From: Mucilaginibacter aquatilis
GTDB lineage: Bacteria > Bacteroidota > Bacteroidia > Sphingobacteriales > Sphingobacteriaceae
Reading direction: 5' to 3'
Assembly (NCBI RefSeq): GCF_009755275.1
Contig: NZ_WQLA01000001.1
Location: 682,001-746,000, forward strand
DNA: 64,000 bases
The notes beneath the pieces were generated by a model. That model had not been told where the DNA came from, made no database searches, and saw only the letters and a program-made list of their open reading frames with translations. Positions 17,389 to 25,531 of the stretch are shown here, piece after piece (the first letter of the stretch is position 1; the number at the start of each line of letters is the position of its first letter). A program made the translations under genes and the position numbers.

Positions 17389-18746
17389 GACTGTAAAGCT
17401 TGCTTTAAGGGTTCAACTAATTGGTCAATATCTCCGGCGCCAACGGTTAATAACAATTCGGGCTGTTGACTTTGTACGTAGTCAACAACTTCTTGTTTGC
17501 TTAAAAGCTGTTTATTATTCAGCTGCATTTTACTTAATATCAGCGACGAATCAACACCTGCTATAGGCAACTCCCTTGCAGGGTAAATTTCAAGCATCAA
17601 CAACTCATCGGCCATATCAAGTGCCCCGGCAAAACCATCGGCAAAATCACGGGTGCGTGTAAACAAATGCGGCTGAAATACTACGGTAAGCTTACGCTCA
17701 GGGTATAGTTTTTTCACTGATGTAATAGCTGCCTTCAACTCCTCAGGATGATGAGCATAATCATCAATGTACACGCTGCCGGCACCCTTAACTATGTATT
17801 CGAACCTGCGTTTTACGCCTTTGAAAGAAGCAAGTGCAGCCTTCGCTTTGGCAGGGCTTACATCCATAAATAATGCAACCTGTATAGCGGCAACTGCATT
17901 TTCAATATTGTGTATTCCCGGAATGCCCATTTCAATGTCTTTGATGATAGTATCACCACTCTCAAAGTCGAAATAAAAGCTACCGTTTTTAACATGTATG
18001 TTAGTACCAACCGCATCTGCCGCTTCGGCACCTATGGTATAGCTGGTAAGGGTATGAGTTAATGGCAAACCTAGCTTAGCTATTAACTTACCGCCTGCTT
18101 TTATTTGCGATGCAAACATTTTAAACGAATCAGTCAAATGCTCATGATTGCCATAGATATCCAAGTGATCGGCATCCATGGACGTGATTACGGCAACATC
18201 AGGGTGCAGGGTTAAAAATGACCTGTCGTACTCATCGGCCTCAACCACCACAATATTTGATTTGCCGTAAAGTACATTACTGTTATAGTTTGACGCTATG
18301 CCACCTAAAAACGCACTGCAATCTTTACCAGCCTCAGTAAGTATATGTGTAATAAGGCTTGATGTTGTTGTTTTGCCATGCGTACCTGCCACAGCAACCG
18401 TAAACATGCTTTGGCTTATAATGCCTAACACCTGCGAACGCTTATACAACTCAAAACCCGCCGAGCGGAAATGATTAAGCACAGCAGAATCCTTGGGGAT
18501 CGCCGGAGTATAAATAATTAACGTTTTGTCATCGGGCTTGTTAAAGGCCGAAGGAATAAGACTTACATCATCCATAAAAATGATAGCCATACCTTCGTTT
18601 TGCAAAGCATCAGTCAACGTCGTTGGCGTTTTGTCGTAACCGCAAACAGCGCACCCCAAATGATTAAAATAACGGGCAAGGCCACTCATGCCTATGCCGC
18701 CTATTCCAATCAGGTAAACCTGTTTTATGTTACTTAACTCCATCAT
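17385..18746 (-). CDS. murC: UDP-N-acetylmuramate--L-alanine ligase
   Basis: Adds L-alanine to UDP-MurNAc with ATP, the first step of the peptidoglycan stem peptide. 453 residues in three Mur ligase domains: the Rossmann-like UDP-binding domain begins YLIGIGGIGMSGLARYF, the central ATPase carries GTHGKTTTSSL, and the C-terminal ligase domain contains DDYAHHPEELKAAI. Separated from murG by a 116-bp gap filled by an inverted-repeat element. Its own stop overlaps the ftsQ start. Confidence 0.97.
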   Translation of the reverse strand: MMELSNIKQVYLIGIGGIGMSGLARYFNHLGCAVCGYDKTPTTLTDALQNEGMAIIFMDDVSLIPSAFNKPDDKTLIIYTPAIPKDSAVLNHFRSAGFELYKRSQVLGIISQSMFTVAVAGTHGKTTTSSLITHILTEAGKDCSAFLGGIASNYNSNVLYGKSNIVVVEADEYDRSFLTLHPDVAVITSMDADHLDIYGNHEHLTDSFKMFASQIKAGGKLIAKLGLPLTHTLTSYTIGAEAADAVGTNIHVKNGSFYFDFESGDTIIKDIEMGIPGIHNIENAVAAIQVALFMDVSPAKAKAALASFKGVKRRFEYIVKGAGSVYIDDYAHHPEELKAAITSVKKLYPERKLTVVFQPHLFTRTRDFADGFAGALDMADELLMLEIYPARELPIAGVDSSLILSKMQLNNKQLLSKQEVVDYVQSQQPELLLTVGAGDIDQLVEPLKQALQS

Positions 18747-18772
18747 TTTTATTTGTACCTTCTAATCTCATT

Positions 18773-18856
18773 TGCCATTTCAACCAAGGAAAAATCTTTT
18801 CAAAGCGCTTTATTTTATCACTTTGAAAAGATCTCTCACCATAGTTCGATATGACA
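18773..18856. repeat. Intergenic inverted-repeat element between murG and murC
   Basis: Read on the minus (gene) strand, the gap begins TGTCATATCGAACTATGG and proceeds to ATCTTTTCAAAG. After a 15-base loop the reverse complement returns, CTTTGAAAAGAT ... CCTTGGTTGAAATGGCA. The inner 12 bp pair perfectly and the outer halves imperfectly, giving arms of about 33-36 bp. The element fills most of the gap and starts about 7 bases after the murG stop. Confidence 0.75.
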
Positions 18857-18862
18857 TATCAT

Positions 18863-20035
18863 TTAATTTTTATTATTCTCTTTTATAATTTCAACTACAT
18901 GCTGAGCAATCACTTCATCGGCATTAGGCAGAGCCAGTTGGCTGATATTTTTGCTTAGCTTATTTTGTTCTTCTCTGTTCTTCAATAACTCTAGTGCCTG
19001 CGGAACCAATTTAACAGGTGCATCGGCATCTGTTATAAACATGGCTGCATTGTTTTGTACAAGCGCCAAAGCGTTCTTGGTTTGATGATCTTCAGCCACG
19101 TTAGGCGACGGCACCAGTATTACAGGTTTACCAACAATACATAACTCTGCAATGGTACCGGCCCCTGCACGTGATATAATTATATCGGCGGCAGCATAGG
19201 CTAAATCCATACGGTTTAAAAACTCCAATATGCGTATGTTAGGATGATAGTTTTCACCTAACCGTTCCATTATGCCCTTGTAGTAAACTTTACCGGTTTG
19301 CCATATAAGCTGCACATCGGCCGCTATCAATTTATCTAAACCTGCAAGTACACTGTTGTTTAAAGTGCGTGCGCCTAAACTTCCACCAGTAACCAAAATA
19401 GTTTTCTTATTAGGCGAAAGCTGAAAGTTGTGCAAGGCTTCTTCTTCCCTGCCTTTAATATCAACTGATGCGCGGCGTACAGGGTTGCCCGTTTTCACAA
19501 TTTTTGAAGCTGGGAAAAACCTGTCCATTTCATCAAAGGCTACACAAATTTTGCGAGCTTTTTTACTTAGCCATTTGTTGGTAATACCTGCATATGAGTT
19601 TTGCTCTTGTATAAGCGTAGGTATACCTTTTAATGAGGCAGCATACAACAACGGACCTGATGCATAACCGCCCACACCAACAGCAGCATCGGGCTTAAAA
19701 TCTTTGATAATTTTGGCAGCCTTACTTATACTGTTAATTAGCTTAATGGGGAAAAACACGTTTTTCCACATGGCTTTACGCTGTATGCCCTGTATATCCA
19801 GCCCTATAATTTTATAGCCGGCCGCCGGAACTTTTTCCATCTCCATGCGGCCATTGGCTCCTACAAACAATATCTCGGTATCTGGAGCAAGTTGCTTTAA
19901 CGCGTTGGCAATAGCAACCGCCGGGAATATGTGGCCACCCGTACCACCACCACTAATGATGATGCGAAGCGGACGCCCTCCCTGTCCCGTAACGGGAAGT
20001 TGTTGCTCGGTGCTGTTTGCTTGCTCGTTTAACAT
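18863..20035 (-). CDS. murG: UDP-N-acetylglucosamine--lipid I GlcNAc transferase
   Basis: Converts lipid I to lipid II at the inner face of the cytoplasmic membrane. 390 residues, GT-B fold (GT28). Diagnostic segments are IISGGGTGGHIFPAVAIA near the N-terminus, the QEQNSYAG loop, TGGSLGARTLN, and SRAGAGTIAEL before the UDP-GlcNAc site. About 22 extra, polar residues precede the fold, so the true start could be downstream. Followed by a repeat-bearing gap and then murC. Confidence 0.96.
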   Translation of the reverse strand: MLNEQANSTEQQLPVTGQGGRPLRIIISGGGTGGHIFPAVAIANALKQLAPDTEILFVGANGRMEMEKVPAAGYKIIGLDIQGIQRKAMWKNVFFPIKLINSISKAAKIIKDFKPDAAVGVGGYASGPLLYAASLKGIPTLIQEQNSYAGITNKWLSKKARKICVAFDEMDRFFPASKIVKTGNPVRRASVDIKGREEEALHNFQLSPNKKTILVTGGSLGARTLNNSVLAGLDKLIAADVQLIWQTGKVYYKGIMERLGENYHPNIRILEFLNRMDLAYAAADIIISRAGAGTIAELCIVGKPVILVPSPNVAEDHQTKNALALVQNNAAMFITDADAPVKLVPQALELLKNREEQNKLSKNISQLALPNADEVIAQHVVEIIKENNKN

Positions 20036-20083
20036 TTTTGTATCTTCTATCTTAATGCCTGACTTTTTACTCTTGATTCACTC
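20036..20083 (-). repeat. Heptad-type repeat tract between ftsW and murG
   Basis: On the gene strand, directly after the ftsW stop, a purine-rich tract reads in 7-base steps: AATCAAG, AGTAAAA, AGTCAGG, CATTAAG, ATAGAAG, ATACAAA, ending at the murG start. Only one arm is present. Confidence 0.5.
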
Positions 20084-21268
20084 TTAAGCTACTTCCAGTA
20101 TTTCTCCAACCACTACTTTTTTTGCACCTTCTTTACCACCAGCACCCTTAAGCGCTTCATTTTCGTCAATATGGCGACTTACTGATAGTATAATACCAAA
20201 CGCAACGCTGGTAAATAAAATAGATGTACCACCCATACTAACCAACGGCAATGGCACACCCGTAACCGGGCCTAAACCTACTGCAACTGCCATGTTTGCA
20301 AATGCCTGAATAGTTAAGCTAAAGCTTAACCCGGCGGCTAGTAATGCACCAAAGGCCTTAGGGGCTTTAGTTACGATTTTAATACACCGGTATAGCAAAA
20401 ACAGGTATATTACAATAATGAATAAACCGCCTATAAGGCCATACTCTTCTACTATGGTTGCATAAATAAAATCGGAGTACGGGTGAGGCAAAAAGTTACG
20501 CTCGGTACTGTTACCTGGCCCCTTGCCAGCTACGCCACCAGTTGCGATGGCGATTTTTGCGTGGTCGCTTTGAAATGATTTATCTTTATCTACCTTTTCG
20601 GGGTGTAAAAATGTATTAACACGCGACATGTAAGTTGCACGGCGCGGACCTAAAAATATAACCCCGGCCAACAACACTGCACCAGCCAAACAAACCACGG
20701 CAATTTGCTTCACGCTTATACGGCCAATTATGAGCAGCAATATGCTTACACCAAAAAGCATTAAAGCTGTTGATAAGTTAGCCAGCGCAATTAATATAAA
20801 CACCACACAAACCGACCCCATTATTGGGATAAACGATTGCTTAACGTCTTTTATATTCTCCTGCTTGCGCGATAATGTACGTGCCAGGTAAGTAATTAGG
20901 GCAAGTTTAGCCAAATCGGAAGTTTGGAAAGTTAAGCCAGTACCAGGTATGGCTATCCAACGGCTTGCATCGTTTACATGGCTACCAAAAGCTAAAGTGT
21001 AAAACAGCAAAGGAATAGTTACCACCATAAGCATTTTTGATATGCCGGCGTAATACCGATAATCGAGCTTATGTGCTATATACATCAACGCGACACCGCC
21101 CACCATCATAAAAAAGTGCTTAATCAAGATAGATTCGGTACCCACGCCGCGCTTATACGCAAGCGTACCGGTTGAGCTGTATACAGCCAGCATTGATATT
21201 ACGCAAAGCATAATAACGATGAGCCATATCCACCTGTCGCCTTTGGTTTTACTTAGTATCCTATGCAT
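20084..21268 (-). CDS. ftsW: Peptidoglycan glycosyltransferase FtsW
   Basis: SEDS-family polytopic membrane protein, 394 residues with about ten hydrophobic helices, polymerising lipid II at the septum together with FtsI. Family segments visible: KLALITYLAR, the extracytoplasmic GGVAGKGPGNSTERNFLPHPYSDFIYATIVEEYGLIGG, and the C-terminal GLGPVTGVPLPLVSMGGTS. The catalytic Asp of SEDS proteins is expected in the PHPYSDFIYA region. Lies between murD and murG as usual. Confidence 0.96.
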   Translation of the reverse strand: MHRILSKTKGDRWIWLIVIMLCVISMLAVYSSTGTLAYKRGVGTESILIKHFFMMVGGVALMYIAHKLDYRYYAGISKMLMVVTIPLLFYTLAFGSHVNDASRWIAIPGTGLTFQTSDLAKLALITYLARTLSRKQENIKDVKQSFIPIMGSVCVVFILIALANLSTALMLFGVSILLLIIGRISVKQIAVVCLAGAVLLAGVIFLGPRRATYMSRVNTFLHPEKVDKDKSFQSDHAKIAIATGGVAGKGPGNSTERNFLPHPYSDFIYATIVEEYGLIGGLFIIVIYLFLLYRCIKIVTKAPKAFGALLAAGLSFSLTIQAFANMAVAVGLGPVTGVPLPLVSMGGTSILFTSVAFGIILSVSRHIDENEALKGAGGKEGAKKVVVGEILEVA

Positions 21269-21327
21269 TACCTTTAATTTTTACAATATCACTAACTACT
21301 TCCTGAATCAAATTCAGCAAACTCTGA

Positions 21328-22719
21328 TTACAGTTCCATTACTGCCTGCTTGAACTGATCGCCGCGATCTTCGTAGTTTTTAAACAGATCGAAGCTTGCG
21401 CAAGCCGGTGACAATAAAACCGTATCGCCTTTAGTAGCCAGTTTATAAGCTGCGGCAACTGCCTCTTTAGCCGATGCTGTATTAACTATCGTTTTTACAT
21501 CATCGCTGAAAGCTTCATGAATGCGAGCGTTTTCAGTACCCATGCATACAATAGCTTTTACTTTACTTTTTATAAGCGATGTTAATTCGTTATAATCATT
21601 TCCTTTGTCAACGCCACCCAGTATAAGTACTACCTTTTCGTTAGGCATACCTTCAAGCGCATACCATGTTGAATTAACATTGGTAGCCTTTGAATCATTA
21701 ATGAACCTGATACCGGCAATGTCAGCCACGTGCTCTAAACGGTGAGGTACGTTTCTGAAGTTGCCCATGCTTTCACGGATATCCCCGTTCCGCAATTCTA
21801 ATACCTTCGACACAATTCCGGACGCCATTGAATTGTAGATGTTGTGTTTACCTTGTAAAGCAAGTTTGGTGATAGTCATTTCGAAATGATTATTTGGTGT
21901 ATTTATGGTTAGTTCTTCGCCATTAAGGTATGCACCTAACGGCAATGTTTTTTGTATACTAAATGGTAATAGTTGTGCTTCAAAAGTGCGTTGCTCCATC
22001 CCTTTAAGGGTTTCAGCATCGTCGGCACAGTAAATAAAATAATCGGTCGCAGTTTGATTTTGCGTTATGCGAAACTTACTGTCAGCATAGTTCTGTAGCT
22101 TATAATCATAGCGGTCAAGATGATCGGGCGTAATGTTCAATAACACGGCAATGTTTACCTTAAACTTATACATGTCATCAAGCATAAAGCTGCTTAACTC
22201 TAATACATAATGATCATAGCTTTCAGTGGCTACCTGGTACGCGAAGCTCTTACCTATATTGCCTGCCAACCCTACATTTAAACCAGCGTTTTTAAGTATA
22301 TGGTAGGTAAGACTACTAGTAGTAGTTTTACCATTTGAACCTGTAATGCCAATGATGCAGGCCTTTGTGTACCTGCCTGCAAATTCTATTTCTGATATTA
22401 CAGGAGTTCCTTTTGCACGCAATGCTTTTACAATAGCAGCTTTTTCAGGTATTCCAGGGCTTTTTATAACTTCAACCGCCAATAAGATTTCGCTTTCGGT
22501 ATGTTGCTTCTCCTCAAAGCGTATGTTCCACTCTTCAAGCTGAGCCTTATATTTATCTGCAATAACACCAAAATCTGAAACAAACACATCATACCCCTGC
22601 TGCTTGGCAAGGTAGGCCGCCCCAACACCGCTTTCGCCGGCACCGAGAATAACAAGCCTTTCTCCAGCCATCTCCAAAGAGGGAGCAGTTTGGTTTGATA
22701 TGTTATTAGTTTCGTTCAT
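21328..22719 (-). CDS. murD: UDP-N-acetylmuramoyl-L-alanine--D-glutamate ligase
   Basis: Adds D-glutamate to UDP-MurNAc-L-Ala with ATP. 463 residues. The UDP-binding domain starts with ERLVILGAGESGVGAAYLA; the ATPase P-loop is GITGSNGKTTTSS, followed by the D-box-like NITPDHLDRY; the C-terminal domain has INDSKATNVNSTWYAL and LSPACASFDLFKNYEDRGDQF, both characteristic of MurD. About 17 polar residues precede the domain. A 59-bp gap to ftsW contains CTGAATCAAATTCAG-type dyad sequence. Confidence 0.96.
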   Translation of the reverse strand: MNETNNISNQTAPSLEMAGERLVILGAGESGVGAAYLAKQQGYDVFVSDFGVIADKYKAQLEEWNIRFEEKQHTESEILLAVEVIKSPGIPEKAAIVKALRAKGTPVISEIEFAGRYTKACIIGITGSNGKTTTSSLTYHILKNAGLNVGLAGNIGKSFAYQVATESYDHYVLELSSFMLDDMYKFKVNIAVLLNITPDHLDRYDYKLQNYADSKFRITQNQTATDYFIYCADDAETLKGMEQRTFEAQLLPFSIQKTLPLGAYLNGEELTINTPNNHFEMTITKLALQGKHNIYNSMASGIVSKVLELRNGDIRESMGNFRNVPHRLEHVADIAGIRFINDSKATNVNSTWYALEGMPNEKVVLILGGVDKGNDYNELTSLIKSKVKAIVCMGTENARIHEAFSDDVKTIVNTASAKEAVAAAYKLATKGDTVLLSPACASFDLFKNYEDRGDQFKQAVMEL

Positions 22720-22776
22720 TTGTCTTTTAATCTTCTTGCTATCGACCTTTTGTCTTGGTTCTTGTCTCTTGATTCT
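22720..22776 (-). repeat. Heptad-type repeat tract between mraY and murD
   Basis: On the gene strand, starting with the mraY stop codon itself, the tract reads AATCAAG, AGACAAG, AACCAAG, ACAAAAG, and then degenerates. It shares the NANCAAG unit with the inverted element before leuA (61450-61539). Confidence 0.5.
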
Positions 22777-24016
22777 ATCTTAACTTCAGCGTTATCACTG
22801 TTATAATGGCCAGCATAATTCCGATGATCCAAAATCGGGTTACAATCTTGGCCTCATGAAATCCGCGCTTTTGATAATGGTGATGCAGCGGCGCCATTAA
22901 AAAAACACGACGGCCCTCGCCAAAGCGCTTCTTGGTAAACTTAAACCAGCCCACCTGCATTAGCACCGATGCATTTTCAATGACAAAAACACCGCATAAC
23001 AAAGGCAGCATTAATTCTTTACGTATCAATATGGCAAACACGGCTATAATACCCCCTATAGCCAAACTACCCGTATCACCCATAAAAACCTGTGCAGGGA
23101 ATGAGTTGTACCATAAAAAGCCTACACAGGCACCTACAAAGGCTCCGGCAAAAATTACCAGCTCGCCTGAGTTAGGCAGATACATTATGCTCAGGTAATC
23201 GGCAATTACAACGTTTCCCGATACATAAGCCAATACCGCCAGCGTAACACCTATAATTGCGGAGGTACCCGTGGCAAGGCCATCAATACCATCGGTTATA
23301 TTTGCACCGTTTGATATAAATGTGATAATCATGATAACGAAGAACATGAACACCAACAGTGTCCAGCGTTCATAATCGCCACCCATAAACTTTAATACCT
23401 TGCCGTAATCAAATTCATTATTTTTATAAAACGGCATAGTGGTTTTTGTAGACTTTATATCCTGCGTGTAAACAGGCAATCCGTTTTTAAGGTGATAACT
23501 TACCGGAGCGTCATACTTAACTGGAAGCTTAACCTCCTGACGCATTTTGATACCCGTGTTTGACCACATTGTCCAGCCAATGATGATGGATAAACCAACC
23601 TGGCCAACAATTTTAAATTTACCGGCTAAGCCTTCTTTGTTCTTTTTAAATACTTTAATGTAATCATCAAGAAAACCTATGGCGCCTAACCAAACGGTAG
23701 TAACCAGCATCAGTATTACATACACATTATCTAACCGGGCAAATAATAAGGTTGGTACGAGTATACCCAGCAAAATAATGATACCGCCCATGGTTGGGGT
23801 ACCTGCCTTTTGCATCTGGCCTTCCAAGCCCAGGTTGCGTACGGTTTCACCAACTTGCTTAAAGCGTAAATAATCAATTAGCCTGCGCCCCCAAACGGTA
23901 GTAACCAGCAACGATACAATAACAGCCATGGCCATACGAAACGTAAGATATTGGAATACACCCGCGCCAGGAATATTGTAATTACGATCCAGATAAGTAA
24001 ATAAGTAATAGAGCAT
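22775..24016 (-). CDS. mraY: Phospho-N-acetylmuramoyl-pentapeptide transferase
   Basis: Integral membrane enzyme transferring phospho-MurNAc-pentapeptide to undecaprenyl phosphate to form lipid I. 413 residues, about 50 longer than E. coli MraY because of an insert around residues 130-185 ([18 protein letters not shown]...), as usual in Bacteroidota. Active-site features: [16 protein letters not shown] (DDxxK), [13 protein letters not shown], and [23 protein letters not shown] matches the C-terminal HHH loop. Lies 57 bp after murE. Confidence 0.97.
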   Translation of the reverse strand: MLYYLFTYLDRNYNIPGAGVFQYLTFRMAMAVIVSLLVTTVWGRRLIDYLRFKQVGETVRNLGLEGQMQKAGTPTMGGIIILLGILVPTLLFARLDNVYVILMLVTTVWLGAIGFLDDYIKVFKKNKEGLAGKFKIVGQVGLSIIIGWTMWSNTGIKMRQEVKLPVKYDAPVSYHLKNGLPVYTQDIKSTKTTMPFYKNNEFDYGKVLKFMGGDYERWTLLVFMFFVIMIITFISNGANITDGIDGLATGTSAIIGVTLAVLAYVSGNVVIADYLSIMYLPNSGELVIFAGAFVGACVGFLWYNSFPAQVFMGDTGSLAIGGIIAVFAILIRKELMLPLLCGVFVIENASVLMQVGWFKFTKKRFGEGRRVFLMAPLHHHYQKRGFHEAKIVTRFWIIGIMLAIITVITLKLR

Positions 24017-24073
24017 CGGCTGGTTTTTTATTGAGTTATTTAGGTTACTGGTTCTTTTTATTAATAATTGCTG

Positions 24074-25531
24074 TTATAGTTTTGAAAATGCGTTTAGAAG
24101 TTCTTCTTTATCGTCGAAGTGGTTTTTCACACCGTTTATTTCCTGGTACTTTTCGTGTCCTTTTCCGGCTAACACTATAATGTCTCCGGGTTGAGCCAGA
24201 TGTACCGCTGTTTTAATGGCTTCCCGGCGGTCGACTATACTTATTGTCTTGCGCTGGTTACCTGGGTCAACTCCGGCCTCCATATCTTTTATAATTTGGG
24301 CAGGATCTTCTGTGCGTGGGTTGTCAGAGGTAAGTATCACTTTGTCGCTCCAGTCGCAGGCGGTTTTTGCCATTACCGGCCGCTTTGTTTTATCTCTGTC
24401 GCCTCCGCAGCCTATAACGGTTATTACCTTTTCGGTTCCTTTGCGTATATCTTGTACGGTACTCAAAACATTCTGCACGGCATCAGGTGTATGGGCATAA
24501 TCAACAATACCAATAATCTTATTGGGTGCTATTGAATAATCAAAACGGCCTTCCGCGCCAGATAATTTGCTTAAGCTGGTTAATACGGCACTTTTTTCCT
24601 GACCTAATAGTATAGCTGCTGCATACACTGCCAATAAATTGTAAGCATTGAAGCTGCCTACCATTTTAAACCAAACTTCGTCGCCATCAACATTTAACAA
24701 AAGGCCGCCAAACTGATTCTCCAGAACCTTTACCTTAAAATCGGCCATGTTTTTAAGGCCATATGTTTTTTTAAAGGCTTTGGTATTTTGCAGCATTACG
24801 TTGCCATTGCGGTCATCAACGTTGGTTAAAGCAAACGCACCTTTAGGCAAGGCATCAAAAAAACCCTTTTTGGCCTTTAAATAGCTATCAAAGGTTTTAT
24901 GGTAATCAAGATGATCATGCGTAAGGTTTGAAAATATGCCGCCGGCAAAAGTCAACCCATCAATGCGGTGTTGTGCAACAGCATGTGAGCTTACTTCCAT
25001 AAAACAGTAATCACAACTTTGCGCAACCATATCGTCAAGTAAGGCATTAAGCGCAACCGGATCGGGCGTGGTATGAGTAGAAGGTATTACCCTACCATTT
25101 ATCTGATTCTCTACCGTTGAAAGCAAACCACATTTGTAACCTAAATCACGAAACAACTGGTATAGCAAAGTTGCCGTAGTAGTTTTACCGTTTGTACCGG
25201 TAACTCCAACAAGCTTTATTTTTTTGGATGGATTGGCGTAAAAGTTTGATGCCAGTATCCCCAACGCTTCCGCAGAGTTTTGTACCATCAAAAAGTCTGC
25301 AGCTTCGGCGGTATGACCCGGCAAATCTTCACAAACTATAGCAACAGCACCATCTTTAATGGCTTGCTCTATATAATCATGGCCATCAACATGGGTACCG
25401 CGCACTGCAACAAACAATGCACCGGGTACAACCTTACGCGAGTCGAACACTACCGCAGTAATTTCAACATCGGCACTGCCCTGCAATTTGGTAAAGGCCA
25501 AGCCTTCAATTATTTCGCTTAAATATCTCAT
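24074..25531 (-). CDS. murE: UDP-MurNAc-L-alanyl-D-glutamate--2,6-diaminopimelate ligase
   Basis: Adds the third stem-peptide residue. 485 residues with a P-loop VTGTNGKTTTATLLYQL. The C-terminal domain contains DNPRTEDP near residue 400; a DNPR motif marks enzymes that use meso-diaminopimelate rather than lysine, which fits dapA in the same window. The N-terminal UDP-binding domain (DSRKVVPGALFVAVRGTHVDGHDY) is intact. Its start overlaps the ftsI stop by 4 bases. Residue specificity is inferred from the motif. Confidence 0.96.
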   Translation of the reverse strand: MRYLSEIIEGLAFTKLQGSADVEITAVVFDSRKVVPGALFVAVRGTHVDGHDYIEQAIKDGAVAIVCEDLPGHTAEAADFLMVQNSAEALGILASNFYANPSKKIKLVGVTGTNGKTTTATLLYQLFRDLGYKCGLLSTVENQINGRVIPSTHTTPDPVALNALLDDMVAQSCDYCFMEVSSHAVAQHRIDGLTFAGGIFSNLTHDHLDYHKTFDSYLKAKKGFFDALPKGAFALTNVDDRNGNVMLQNTKAFKKTYGLKNMADFKVKVLENQFGGLLLNVDGDEVWFKMVGSFNAYNLLAVYAAAILLGQEKSAVLTSLSKLSGAEGRFDYSIAPNKIIGIVDYAHTPDAVQNVLSTVQDIRKGTEKVITVIGCGGDRDKTKRPVMAKTACDWSDKVILTSDNPRTEDPAQIIKDMEAGVDPGNQRKTISIVDRREAIKTAVHLAQPGDIIVLAGKGHEKYQEINGVKNHFDDKEELLNAFSKL

